From the NCBI RefSeq assembly GCF_013201665.1, contig NZ_CP053840.1:496001-560000 (forward strand): a DNA stretch of 64,000 bases. The letters are read 5' to 3'. The notes beneath the pieces were generated by a model, which had not been told where the DNA came from, ran no database searches, and was given only the letters and a program-made list of their open reading frames with translations. Below, one piece after another: positions 29,178 through 36,930 of the stretch; the stretch's first letter is position 1; every line of letters starts with the position of its first letter. This DNA comes from Arcobacter venerupis. GTDB taxonomy: Bacteria > Campylobacterota > Campylobacteria > Campylobacterales > Arcobacteraceae. Made by a program: the position numbers and the translations under genes.

Positions 29178-30454
29178 TTAATCTCTTTTGATGTGTTGTT
29201 AAGCACAAGTTTAGCAATACATCCAGTTTTCCCATCATCTCTATTTTGAATTGATATTTTGGCTCTTAAAGCATCAGCTGCATTTTTTGCTAAAAAAAGT
29301 CCTAATCCAACTCCACTTTGATTTCCTACTCTTTTAAACGGTGCAAATAAATCTACATTTTCAGGTATTCCAATTCCCTCGTCAGTTACAATTATGATTA
29401 TTTTTTCTTTGGTTTTTTTTAGTTTTATTGCAATTGATTTTTCATTTGGAGTAAATTTTATTGCATTTTGCACAAAATTTTGCAGAATTTGGTTAAATAA
29501 AGTTAATTGAATAGAGGTTTCTAAATGATTAACATTTGAAAAGAATGTGATAATAATATTTTTTTGCGCACTTAACATTCTATAATCATTAGTTTTTTTC
29601 TTAATATATTCAACCAAATCAAGATTAATAGTTTGTTCAAATTGCGCTCCCTCAGTTCTTCCAATATCTAAAATTGAAGAGATAGTTTTATTCATTTCAT
29701 CTATTTGTTTTACAGTTAGTTTTAAAGCTTCTTCATATTGTTCAATTTCTCTTTTTTTCTTTAAAGTAACTTCATTTTTTAACTTCATTACAGCAAGAGG
29801 AGTTTTTAGCTCATGGGCAGCTCCTACAAATAGCTCTTTTTTAAATTTTACATAAGTTTCGATTCTATTTGTTAATGAATTGATAGAATTTGCAAGGGAA
29901 TGAAACTCAATAGGTAAATCTTTTTTATCAATTTGAGTTAAAGAATTTTCATCCATATTTGATAATTTTTTATTAATTTGAATTATGGGTTTTAATAAAG
30001 ATTTTGAAACTATTAAAGAATAAACAAGCATTAAAATAAAACCAGGAATTGCTAAAATGAATAAATTTTTAAATATAACGGAATATAAAAGTTCTCTTTC
30101 AAAACTAACATTTTTATCAATTTCTAAAAAGGTTTTATTTTTTAGATCAAAGGGATAAAGTAGTTTTATATAATAATCACCTTGTTTTTGGTAATTTAAA
30201 AATTTAAAAGTTTGTAATTGAATATTATGTATTAGATTAATAGTTATATTTTCATTTTGAATAGGAGCAAAACTATTTGAGGAAATTGAAGATTTATAAA
30301 GTTCTTCTGCGTGACTTAACATATTTTTTTGAATATCGTCATAAACAGTACTTCTTGCATATTCGTAAAATATAAAGGAAAGGGTGATGATAAAAAGCGA
30401 AGTAGCTATAATCAGTTTACTGTAAAACTGTCTATATATACTTTTGCTTTCCAT
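29174..30454 (-). CDS. Sensor histidine kinase paired with the HsrA-like regulator
   Basis: A 426-residue membrane kinase: helix at about 12-30, a short periplasmic domain (about 31-128) without recognised ligand motif, a second helix at about 130-152, HAMP-like linker, HisKA with phosphoacceptor in GAAHELKTPLAVMK, and HATPase with N box (NFVQNAIKFT) and DEGIGIPENVDLFAPF, GVGLGLFLAKNAA. It lies 17 bp downstream of the hsrA-like gene on the same strand, so the two form a normal two-component operon. Confidence 0.92.
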   Translation of the reverse strand: MESKSIYRQFYSKLIIATSLFIITLSFIFYEYARSTVYDDIQKNMLSHAEELYKSSISSNSFAPIQNENITINLIHNIQLQTFKFLNYQKQGDYYIKLLYPFDLKNKTFLEIDKNVSFERELLYSVIFKNLFILAIPGFILMLVYSLIVSKSLLKPIIQINKKLSNMDENSLTQIDKKDLPIEFHSLANSINSLTNRIETYVKFKKELFVGAAHELKTPLAVMKLKNEVTLKKKREIEQYEEALKLTVKQIDEMNKTISSILDIGRTEGAQFEQTINLDLVEYIKKKTNDYRMLSAQKNIIITFFSNVNHLETSIQLTLFNQILQNFVQNAIKFTPNEKSIAIKLKKTKEKIIIIVTDEGIGIPENVDLFAPFKRVGNQSGVGLGLFLAKNAADALRAKISIQNRDDGKTGCIAKLVLNNTSKEIN

Positions 30455-30471
30455 CTTTTAAATCAGCTAAA

Positions 30472-31161
30472 TTATTTAGCTTTTGTATCTTCTATTGTAT
30501 TAGGATAACAGAATCTATAACCTCTTCTTCTAATTGTTTCAATAGTAGAGATATTTAATGGTTTATCCATTTTTTGTCTAATTTGGTTAATCGCAACTTC
30601 AATAACATTTGGAGTAACTAATTCTGGTTCTTCCCAAATTGCATCAAGTAATTGCTCTTTAGAAACAATTTGATCTCTGTGTCTTGCTAAGTGAGTTAAA
30701 ACTTCAAAAGGTTTACCTTTAAGTTCAATTTCAACACCAGCATATTCAATTTTTTCTTCATCAGGGTTAATGATTAAATCATCAATTTCAATGATGTTTG
30801 TTCCACCAAATCTAAGTCTTGCTTCAATTCTAGCTAATAAAATATCAAAATCAAATGGTTTTTTGATAAAATCATCTGCACCAGATTTTAATGCTTCAAT
30901 TTCTGATTCTTTATCATCTCTTGCTGAAATGATAACAACAGCTGTTCTTGAACTTCTGTTTTTTACTATTTTACATAGTTCAATTCCGTCACCATCTGGT
31001 AACATCCAATCAGTTAAAACTAAATCGTAGTTTCTAATGTCGATAAAGTACTCTGCATCTTTATAATTTTCAGCAGTATCTACTTGATATCCAAAGTCTG
31101 AAAGACCCTCTTGTAGTGTTCTATTTAGTGTTATTTCGTCTTCAATAATCAAAATTCTCAT
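30472..31161 (-). CDS. hsrA: OmpR-family response regulator, HsrA orthologue with intact phosphoacceptor
   Basis: A 229-residue regulator. The DNA-binding half is nearly identical in my memory to Helicobacter HP1043/Campylobacter Cj0355 (segments such as GKPFEVLTHLARHRDQIVSK, EQLLDAIWEEPE and TIRRRGYRFCYP), which is strong evidence for orthology. Unlike HP1043, the receiver domain is canonical: acidic pocket Glu7/Asp8, phosphoacceptor Asp51 in DLVLTDWMLPDGDG and Lys101 in KKPF. A kinase gene follows in the same operon. In Helicobacter the protein is essential and is an orphan. Confidence 0.9.
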   Translation of the reverse strand: MRILIIEDEITLNRTLQEGLSDFGYQVDTAENYKDAEYFIDIRNYDLVLTDWMLPDGDGIELCKIVKNRSSRTAVVIISARDDKESEIEALKSGADDFIKKPFDFDILLARIEARLRFGGTNIIEIDDLIINPDEEKIEYAGVEIELKGKPFEVLTHLARHRDQIVSKEQLLDAIWEEPELVTPNVIEVAINQIRQKMDKPLNISTIETIRRRGYRFCYPNTIEDTKAK

Positions 31162-31381
31162 AATATTCCTTAAATTTAAGTTAAATTTAAATTTGGACGG
31201 AATTGTATCATAAAAATTTCAAAATTTAAAGCTTTTTTAAGCTAAATTTTAAAATTTATTAATTAGGAATTTATTTAATAAACATATTCTTATAAAAATA
31301 GCTATTTATTAGTGTTAAATTAACTGTTTATTAACTATGAATTGATAAAATAGCACAAATATAAAAACCCCAAGGAATATT

Positions 31382-32185
31382 ATGAAAAAAATAGTGACAA
31401 GTATAGTTGCATCATTAGTTCTAGTAACTGCATTAAATGCAAAAGATTATGGTTCAGTTGATGGTGAGGCGATCACAAAACAAGATATTACAATGGTTTT
31501 ACAAGATCCTAGAATTGATTTTGATAATTTACCAGACACTGCAAAAAAACAAGTAATTGAGCAAATTGTAAATAAAAAATTAATAGCTAAAAATGCAATT
31601 AAAGAAGGAATTGAAAAAGATCCTAAATATATTGAAGCTATAAATGGGATTAAAGAAGATTTAGCACTTCAAGTATGGCAAAAAAATGAAATTGATAAAA
31701 TGAAATTTACAGATCAAGACAAAAAAGATTTTTTTGAAAAAAATAAAGCAAAATTTGTAATTCCTGAACTTTTAGATTCAAGACATATTTTAGTAAAAAC
31801 TGAAGCTGAAGCAAAAGATATTATTAAACAACTTGATAAAGCAACTAAAAAAGAAGATAAATTCATAGAATTAGCAAAAACTAAATCTAGTGATTCAACT
31901 GCTCAAAATGGTGGTTATTTAGGAAAAGTTCCTGCTGACAAATTAGTTCCTGAATTTACAGCTGCTGCAAAATCATTAACAAACAATACATATACTAAAA
32001 TTCCTGTAAAAACTCAATTTGGTTATCATGTAATTTTCTTAAAAGAAAAAACAGCTGCTAAAACATTGACTTATCCAGAAGTTGAAGCTAAAATTTCACA
32101 AATTTTAATGGGAAATGCATTTAGTAAAAAAGTTAAAGAATTAACAGATGAGCTAAAAAAAGACGCTAAAATAGTTATTAACTAA
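31382..32185 (+). CDS. Periplasmic peptidyl-prolyl isomerase/chaperone, PEB4-like
   Basis: A 267-residue SurA-like protein with signal peptide (MKKIVTSIVASLVLVTALNA), an N-terminal chaperone part and a parvulin domain at about 138-235 (SRHILVKTEAEAKDIIKQL, NGGYLGKVPADKLVPEF, TQFGYHVIFLKEK). It corresponds to PEB4/Cbf2 (Cj0596) of Campylobacter, which helps outer-membrane protein assembly. As there, the gene is followed directly by class II aldolase, here after 11 bp. Confidence 0.92.
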   Translation: MKKIVTSIVASLVLVTALNAKDYGSVDGEAITKQDITMVLQDPRIDFDNLPDTAKKQVIEQIVNKKLIAKNAIKEGIEKDPKYIEAINGIKEDLALQVWQKNEIDKMKFTDQDKKDFFEKNKAKFVIPELLDSRHILVKTEAEAKDIIKQLDKATKKEDKFIELAKTKSSDSTAQNGGYLGKVPADKLVPEFTAAAKSLTNNTYTKIPVKTQFGYHVIFLKEKTAAKTLTYPEVEAKISQILMGNAFSKKVKELTDELKKDAKIVIN

Positions 32186-32196
32186 GGGAATATAAG

Positions 32197-33264
32197 ATGG
32201 GTGTATTAGACGTAGTAAAAGCAGGAGTTTTAACTGGAAGTGAAGCAAAAAAATTATTTGCATATGCAAAAGAGAATAATTTTGCGATTCCAGCTGTAAA
32301 TGTTGTAGGAACTGATTCTGTAAATGCTGTTTTAGAAGTAGCTGCAAAAGTTAATTCTCCAATTATAATCCAGTTTTCAAATGGTGGAGCTGGATTTTAT
32401 GCTGGAAAAGGTTTAAAAACTGCAAATGCAGCTGTTCTTGGTGGAATTAGTGGAGCATATCATGTTCATACTATGGCGGAAGCTTATGGAATACCTGTAA
32501 TTTTACACACAGATCATGCTGCTAAAAAATTATTACCTTGGATTGATGGTTTATTAGATGCGGGTAAAGCACATTTTGAAAAAACAGGACGTCCTTTATT
32601 TACTTCTCATATGCTTGACTTAAGTGAAGAGCCATTAGAAGAAAATATTGAAATTTGTGTTGAGTATTTCAAAAAAATGAATGCACTTGATATGATGCTT
32701 GAAATTGAACTTGGAATCACTGGTGGTGAAGAAGATGGTGTTGACAACTCTGATGTTGATAATGCTTTACTTTATACGCAACCTGAAGAAGTTTGTTATG
32801 CTTATGAAGAGTTAAGTAAAGTTGGGAGCAATTTTACAATTGCTGCATCTTTTGGAAATGTTCATGGTGTTTATAAACCAGGAAATGTTGTATTAAGTCC
32901 AAAAATCTTAGATAATTCTCAAAAATATATCCAAGAAAAATTAGGAACTTCTGCTCAACCTGTTGATTTTGTATTCCATGGTGGTTCAGGTTCACTACTT
33001 GAAGAGATTAGAGAAGCTATTTCGTATGGTGTTATTAAAATGAATATTGACACAGATACTCAATGGGCAATGTGGGATGGTGTTAGAGCTTATGAAGCTA
33101 AATATCATGATTATTTACAAGGACAAATCGGAAACCCAGAGGGTGAAGATAAACCTAATAAAAATTACTACGACCCAAGAAAATTCTTAAGAGCTGGGCA
33201 AGAAACTATGATTGCTAGACTTGAAGTTGCATTTTCTGACCTTTGTGCTTTAAATAAAAACTAA
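32197..33264 (+). CDS. fba: Fructose-bisphosphate aldolase, class II
   Basis: A 355-residue zinc aldolase of glycolysis/gluconeogenesis. Metal- and substrate-binding motifs are visible: VILHTDHAAK, LEIELGITGGEEDG, SFGNVHGVYKPGNV and FHGGSGS, with KMNIDTDTQWA near the end. Length matches the class IIA FbaA. In this phylum it mainly serves gluconeogenesis. It shares the operon with the PEB4-like chaperone gene and ends with a hairpin terminator. Confidence 0.96.
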   Translation: MGVLDVVKAGVLTGSEAKKLFAYAKENNFAIPAVNVVGTDSVNAVLEVAAKVNSPIIIQFSNGGAGFYAGKGLKTANAAVLGGISGAYHVHTMAEAYGIPVILHTDHAAKKLLPWIDGLLDAGKAHFEKTGRPLFTSHMLDLSEEPLEENIEICVEYFKKMNALDMMLEIELGITGGEEDGVDNSDVDNALLYTQPEEVCYAYEELSKVGSNFTIAASFGNVHGVYKPGNVVLSPKILDNSQKYIQEKLGTSAQPVDFVFHGGSGSLLEEIREAISYGVIKMNIDTDTQWAMWDGVRAYEAKYHDYLQGQIGNPEGEDKPNKNYYDPRKFLRAGQETMIARLEVAFSDLCALNKN

Positions 33265-33273
33265 TTAAAACAA

Positions 33274-33302
33274 AAGGGCAAATAATTTGATTATTTGTCC
33301 TT
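33274..33302 (+). terminator. Terminator of fba
   Basis: A 12-bp stem with one G-U pair (AAGGGCAAATAA with TTATTTGTCCTT), 5-nt loop. The T-tail is short, so confidence is moderate. Confidence 0.6.
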
Positions 33303-33352
33303 CCTTTGAATAAATATTTATATTAAAACTATATAATATATGTTCAAAGGAA
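33301..33352. promoter_or_regulatory. Inverted repeat bracketing the aminopeptidase promoter
   Basis: A perfect 10-bp inverted repeat (TTCCTTTGAA at 33301-33310 and TTCAAAGGAA at 33343-33352) brackets a -10-like TATAAT at 33332-33337. The second arm contains the ribosome site AAAGGAAAA of the aminopeptidase gene, so in mRNA that starts upstream the arm could hide it. Whether it acts as operator or as RNA structure is open. Confidence 0.4.
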
Positions 33353-33358
33353 AATCTA

Positions 33359-34798
33359 ATGAACATAACTCTAAATAAAAAAAACATCAATAAAAAAGAT
33401 TCAAGTGTTGAGATAATAATCTTAAATAAAATAAAAGATTTGACTCAAAAAGAGCAAGAATTATTAAATAATATTAACTTTCATAAAAAATCTTTTAACA
33501 CACATTTTGATATAAAAAATAGTAAATTATATGTTTCTTGTTTAAAATTAAAAGATGAAAATATAAAAACTGCAATTTGTACAGCAATTAATTTTTTAAA
33601 AAAAATAAAAAAACAAAATATAAAAATAGATATTATTCAAAATAAAAAAGAGCTAGAAATTCAAACAATTGTTGAGGGTTTAGTTTTAGGAAATTATGAA
33701 TTTTTAAGATACAAATCTGCAAGTAATGAAGAAAAAATAAAAGATATAGAAATCAACATAAATTCATCTTCTAAAACAAAAGAAGAATTAGAAGAGAATC
33801 TAAAAAAAGCTTTAATTATTTGCAATAGTGTGAATTATACAAAAGATATAGTAAACAGTTCACCTGAAGATTATTATCCTCAAATTATGGCTGATGATGC
33901 TTTAAAAATTGTTCAAAATAATAAAAATATTGAGTGCAAGATTTTTGGTGAAGATTATTTAAAAGAAAAGAGTATGAATGCCATGTTGAGTGTTGGAATT
34001 GCATCACCACATGAGAGTAAATTGATTCATCTAACTTATAAAACTAAAAATCCAATAGCAAAAATTGTATTAGTTGGAAAAGGTGTAACTTATGACACTG
34101 GTGGAATGAGTTTAAAACGTGATGGTGGAATGGTTTCTATGAAATGTGACAAAGCAGGTGGTGCAACAATTTTAGGTGTTCTAGAAGCTCTTAGCACTCT
34201 TAATTTGCCTTTTGAAGTTCATGGAATCATTGGAGCGGTTGAAAATATGATTGGTGGAGATGCTTATAAACCTGGTGATGTTTTAAAAGCTTCAAATGGA
34301 AAAACAATTGAGGTTACAAATACAGATGCTGAGGGGCGATTGGTTTTAGCTGATTGCTTACATTATGCCCAAGAAAATATAGAAGAGTTTGATTATATTT
34401 TTGATTTAGCAACATTAACGGGAGCTAGTATTGGAGCATTTGGTGGATATACAACTGCTGTTATGGGATATAGTGAAAAACTAAAAAAGAAGATTTTAAA
34501 AGCTTCACAAAAATCAGGTGAATTAGTAGGATTTTTACCTTTTAATGATTATTTAGAAAAGCTACTGGAAAGTCAAATTGCTGATTTTGTAAATACAAGT
34601 GCAAATAAAAATGGAGCAGCAATTACTGCAAGTCTATTTTTAAGTAAATTTATAAAAAATAAAAATAAGAAAAAATGGCTTCATTTTGATATAGCAGGTC
34701 CATCATACAGAAAAGAAGTTTGGGCTTATCACTCTTATGGGGCAACTGGTGTTGCTGTTAGATTACTTCTTAAATTTATGGAAGATTTGAAAAAATAG
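33359..34798 (+). CDS. pepA: Leucyl aminopeptidase family M17 (cytosol aminopeptidase)
   Basis: A 479-residue M17 metallopeptidase. The catalytic domain has the metal and active-site motifs VGKGVTYDTGGMSLK and the family signature NTDAEGRLVLAD; the N-terminal domain (about 1-160) is Lys-rich and more variable. It removes N-terminal residues from peptides in the cytoplasm. It is convergent with, and abuts, the quinoprotein-associated metallohydrolase gene; nothing ties it functionally to PQQ, although PQQ maturation needs a peptidase. Confidence 0.9.
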   Translation: MNITLNKKNINKKDSSVEIIILNKIKDLTQKEQELLNNINFHKKSFNTHFDIKNSKLYVSCLKLKDENIKTAICTAINFLKKIKKQNIKIDIIQNKKELEIQTIVEGLVLGNYEFLRYKSASNEEKIKDIEININSSSKTKEELEENLKKALIICNSVNYTKDIVNSSPEDYYPQIMADDALKIVQNNKNIECKIFGEDYLKEKSMNAMLSVGIASPHESKLIHLTYKTKNPIAKIVLVGKGVTYDTGGMSLKRDGGMVSMKCDKAGGATILGVLEALSTLNLPFEVHGIIGAVENMIGGDAYKPGDVLKASNGKTIEVTNTDAEGRLVLADCLHYAQENIEEFDYIFDLATLTGASIGAFGGYTTAVMGYSEKLKKKILKASQKSGELVGFLPFNDYLEKLLESQIADFVNTSANKNGAAITASLFLSKFIKNKNKKKWLHFDIAGPSYRKEVWAYHSYGATGVAVRLLLKFMEDLKK

Positions 34799-35701
34799 TT
34801 ATTTCAAATCTTTTTCATAAGAGGGATAAAGATTTATAACTGTTCTTTCAAACTCTTCTTTAAACATAGTAAAATCTTTAAACTCAGCGGGGATTGGTTT
34901 ATTTAATATTTCAAAAATATCTAATCCTTGTTTTGCACTATTTGACAAGATATTTTGCAAATATTCTAGATATGAAATAGTCTCTTTTATTGGTTCTTTT
35001 GTATTTGATGCAAGCCCATGTCCTGGAACTAAAATTGAATAATCAATTTTTTCTAATTCATTTAATGATTTTATCCAGTTTTGCATATTTGCATGGGGAG
35101 TTGTTGGTGTTCTTTTATTAAAAACTAAATCAGAAGCATAAAGAATTTTCGTATTTTCATCATAAACTGCAATATCACTTTGGGTGTGTCCATCTAAATA
35201 CAATACTTTTAATTTATAACCATCAAAGTCCAGTGTTTTTGTTGTAAGTATTTGATTTGGAGCTTTGATTTTTGTGCCATTCATTCCATCATGTACTAAA
35301 TTAACTAAATTTAATATATATAAATCACCATTAGTTTCTATCTCATTTTTAGTGAATTCAGTTGCAAAAATATCACTTGAAGTAAAAGCAATATTCCCTA
35401 AAAAATGATCAGGATGATGGTGCGTATTTAAAATATATTTTATTGGTTTATCTGTGATTTTTTCAATTTGTTTTTTTACTTGTTCCCCATATAATCTTGA
35501 ACTTCCAGTATCTATTAAAATAACACTATCTTTTGTGATAATAAAAGAAGTATTTGCAATATCTCCACCATTTTCTTTTGAGAAATACTCCTCTTTTCCA
35601 TAAAAATAGTAACTATTTTCAGATAATTTTATTGGTTTTAATTTGTAATCAAAGGCTTTTAAAGAAGAAAAAATTATAAAAATAAGAAATAAATATTTCA
35701 T
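34799..35701 (-). CDS. Quinoprotein-associated zinc metallohydrolase (SoxH-related MBL fold)
   Basis: A 300-residue exported metallo-beta-lactamase-fold hydrolase with a signal peptide (MKYLFLIFIIFSSLKA). Metal ligands: THHHPDH, the His in LDGHTQSD, Asp in YASDLVF and the His in LVPGHG. Together with the SoxYZ-like gene (4-bp overlap) it matches the 'quinoprotein relay system' pair found beside PQQ dehydrogenases such as the Pseudomonas ped cluster. Its substrate is not known; a thiol ester or persulfide on the SoxYZ-like carrier has been suggested by analogy with SoxH. Confidence 0.83.
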   Translation of the reverse strand: MKYLFLIFIIFSSLKAFDYKLKPIKLSENSYYFYGKEEYFSKENGGDIANTSFIITKDSVILIDTGSSRLYGEQVKKQIEKITDKPIKYILNTHHHPDHFLGNIAFTSSDIFATEFTKNEIETNGDLYILNLVNLVHDGMNGTKIKAPNQILTTKTLDFDGYKLKVLYLDGHTQSDIAVYDENTKILYASDLVFNKRTPTTPHANMQNWIKSLNELEKIDYSILVPGHGLASNTKEPIKETISYLEYLQNILSNSAKQGLDIFEILNKPIPAEFKDFTMFKEEFERTVINLYPSYEKDLK

Positions 35702-36438
35702 TTTTTTTGTTCTTTATAAATATTGCCATCATTATCAGCAAATTCTATATTTAAGTCATCAATTTTATTTTTACTTTCAAATATAAATCTAGGATTTTCA
35801 CTAATTACAGAAGTAGATTTTATATTTGCTAAAACCTTATCTTTATCTTTTATAATTATTGAATTTATATAAAATTCATTTGTACCAAATATTAATCCTG
35901 TTTCCATTGGATGAAATATTGAAGTTTTTATTCTATTTCCCTCTTCTTTTTGGAATAACTCTGTTTTTATCTTACCTAGAAGTTGTTCGTATTCATAATT
36001 ATTTGAACTTTGTGCAGAAATGTCACAACCTCCACCATTACTTTTTATATTTATACTTCCCACATGCCAAATATTTTTATCATCCAAAATCAAGGCCCTA
36101 AGAGGAGTTTCTTGAGCTATTTTAATATTTGTTGAAATCACGGGAAGAAGATGTTCTAGTTTTATATCAATAATATTAGCAATAGGATTATAATCTGCAA
36201 ATAAAACCAATCTTTTTGCATTTAAAATTTTCATCCCATTAACATATATAGGAACTTGAAAAGGGTTGTCAGCAAAATCAGGAACTTTTAGAATAATATT
36301 ATCATCATCAAAAATATATTTATCATTTTGAATGATAGATTTTATCAAATCATCAAAAATAGGAGAAATAATAGGATTTTTATTTTGTGCATTCAGTGAG
36401 ATACTGAATAGTATAAATAATAAAAATATATGTTTCAT
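35698..36438 (-). CDS. Quinoprotein-associated SoxYZ-like carrier protein
   Basis: A 246-residue exported protein with signal peptide (MKHIFLLFILFSISLNA). The first half corresponds to SoxY (YVNGMKILNAKRLVLFADYNPIANI; ending in GGGCDISAQ, with a Cys equivalent to the carrier Cys of SoxY), and the second half is SoxZ-like (IKTSIFHPMETGLI, INSIIIKDKDKVL, ENPRFIFE). This fused carrier is specific to quinoprotein gene clusters. The Cys is not at the extreme C-terminus as in SoxY but inside the fusion. It heads a two-gene operon driven by an array promoter (36469-36501). Confidence 0.83.
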   Translation of the reverse strand: MKHIFLLFILFSISLNAQNKNPIISPIFDDLIKSIIQNDKYIFDDDNIILKVPDFADNPFQVPIYVNGMKILNAKRLVLFADYNPIANIIDIKLEHLLPVISTNIKIAQETPLRALILDDKNIWHVGSINIKSNGGGCDISAQSSNNYEYEQLLGKIKTELFQKEEGNRIKTSIFHPMETGLIFGTNEFYINSIIIKDKDKVLANIKSTSVISENPRFIFESKNKIDDLNIEFADNDGNIYKEQKK

Positions 36439-36468
36439 ATCATGGACCTTATATTGAAAATTAAAGTA

Positions 36469-36501
36469 ATTATATAGCTTCTTTATAGCCTGATTGTAGC
36501 C
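36469..36501 (-). promoter_or_regulatory. Array promoter of the SoxYZ-like/metallohydrolase operon (2 repeats)
   Basis: On the minus strand two 7-mers, GGCTACA (36495-36501) and GGCTATA (36484-36490), are 11 bp apart. Nine bp later comes TATAAT (36469-36474). Same layout as six other promoters in the island. A third copy (AGCTATA) overlaps the -10. Confidence 0.8.
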
Positions 36502-36518
36502 CTTAGAAAAAGAAAATT

Positions 36519-36551
36519 TGCTAAATTCAGGCTATAAATAAAAGATACTAT
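36519..36551 (+). promoter_or_regulatory. Array promoter of the small membrane ORF at 36591 (2 repeats)
   Basis: TGCTAAA (36519-36525) and GGCTATA (36530-36536), 11 bp apart; then 9 bp and TACTAT (36546-36551). It is back to back with the minus-strand array promoter, with 17 bp between the two repeat blocks. Confidence 0.75.
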
Positions 36552-36590
36552 TCCATAAAATCTTACATTTTTAGTTTTAATAGGAGAAAA

Positions 36591-36725
36591 ATGTTTAGTC
36601 AATTTAAATTTACATTAATATTCTTATTTCTTATATTTTGGCAAGCTATTTCTTTAATTATAGGAATTAAATCATTTCCAAGTGTTATAGATATTGTATT
36701 GAATCTTTTTAATTTAATAAAATAA
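36591..36725 (+). CDS. 44-residue membrane peptide; possible remnant of a TauC-type ABC permease
   Basis: An ORF of 44 codons with a strong ribosome site (TAGGAGAAAAATG) and its own array promoter. It encodes one hydrophobic helix (FTLIFLFLIFWQAISLIIGI) followed by KSFPSVIDIVLNLFNLIK. The order helix-FWQ-..-FPS-.. resembles the start of NitT/TauT-family permeases, and codons after the stop (EILVRNLHISRKK-like, interrupted) may continue the similarity. It is therefore either a real small membrane protein kept under the regulon promoter or the 5' remnant of a lost transporter gene. Confidence 0.5.
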   Translation: MFSQFKFTLIFLFLIFWQAISLIIGIKSFPSVIDIVLNLFNLIK

Positions 36726-36796
36726 AGTATAGATAAAATTTAGGAAATATTAGTAAGAAATCTCCATATTTCAAGAAAAAAATAATTTTCTAACAA

Positions 36797-36873
36797 TGCT
36801 ATAATTAAGCTATATTAAGGCTATAAATAGGCTATTTTAGGGCTATCTTGAGGCTATATCCATGAAGTATAAT
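36797..36873 (+). promoter_or_regulatory. Array promoter of the porin gene (6 repeats)
   Basis: Six direct copies of GCTAT start at 36798, 36809, 36820, 36831, 36842 and 36853, an exact 11-bp period. The last 7-mer GGCTATA (36852-36858) is followed by 9 bp and a perfect TATAAT (36868-36873). This is the longest array in the island. No -35 box is needed if the last copies occupy that place, as in PhoB-dependent promoters. Confidence 0.85.
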
Positions 36874-36930
36874 AACGAATGCGGAATTTGTTTTGGTCAA
36901 ATTCTTGTAAAAATTATTTAAGGATTGGAA

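Noticed and set aside
30472-31161. HsrA-like regulator as the binder of the GGCTATA arrays
   Set aside because: It is outside the island, and the gene is a conserved housekeeping regulator with its own known type of site; the FIST-linked regulator is a better candidate, though not proven.
34799-35701. Metallo-hydrolase as a second PqqB or a beta-lactamase
   Set aside because: It is exported and paired with the SoxYZ-like carrier; pqqB is present separately with its own motifs, and there is no resistance context.
36797-36858. The six 11-bp repeats as a CRISPR-like or slippage-type tandem repeat
   Set aside because: The 4-bp spacers differ, the unit is short, and the same period with a fixed 9-bp distance to a -10 box recurs at six other promoters, which points to regulator binding.
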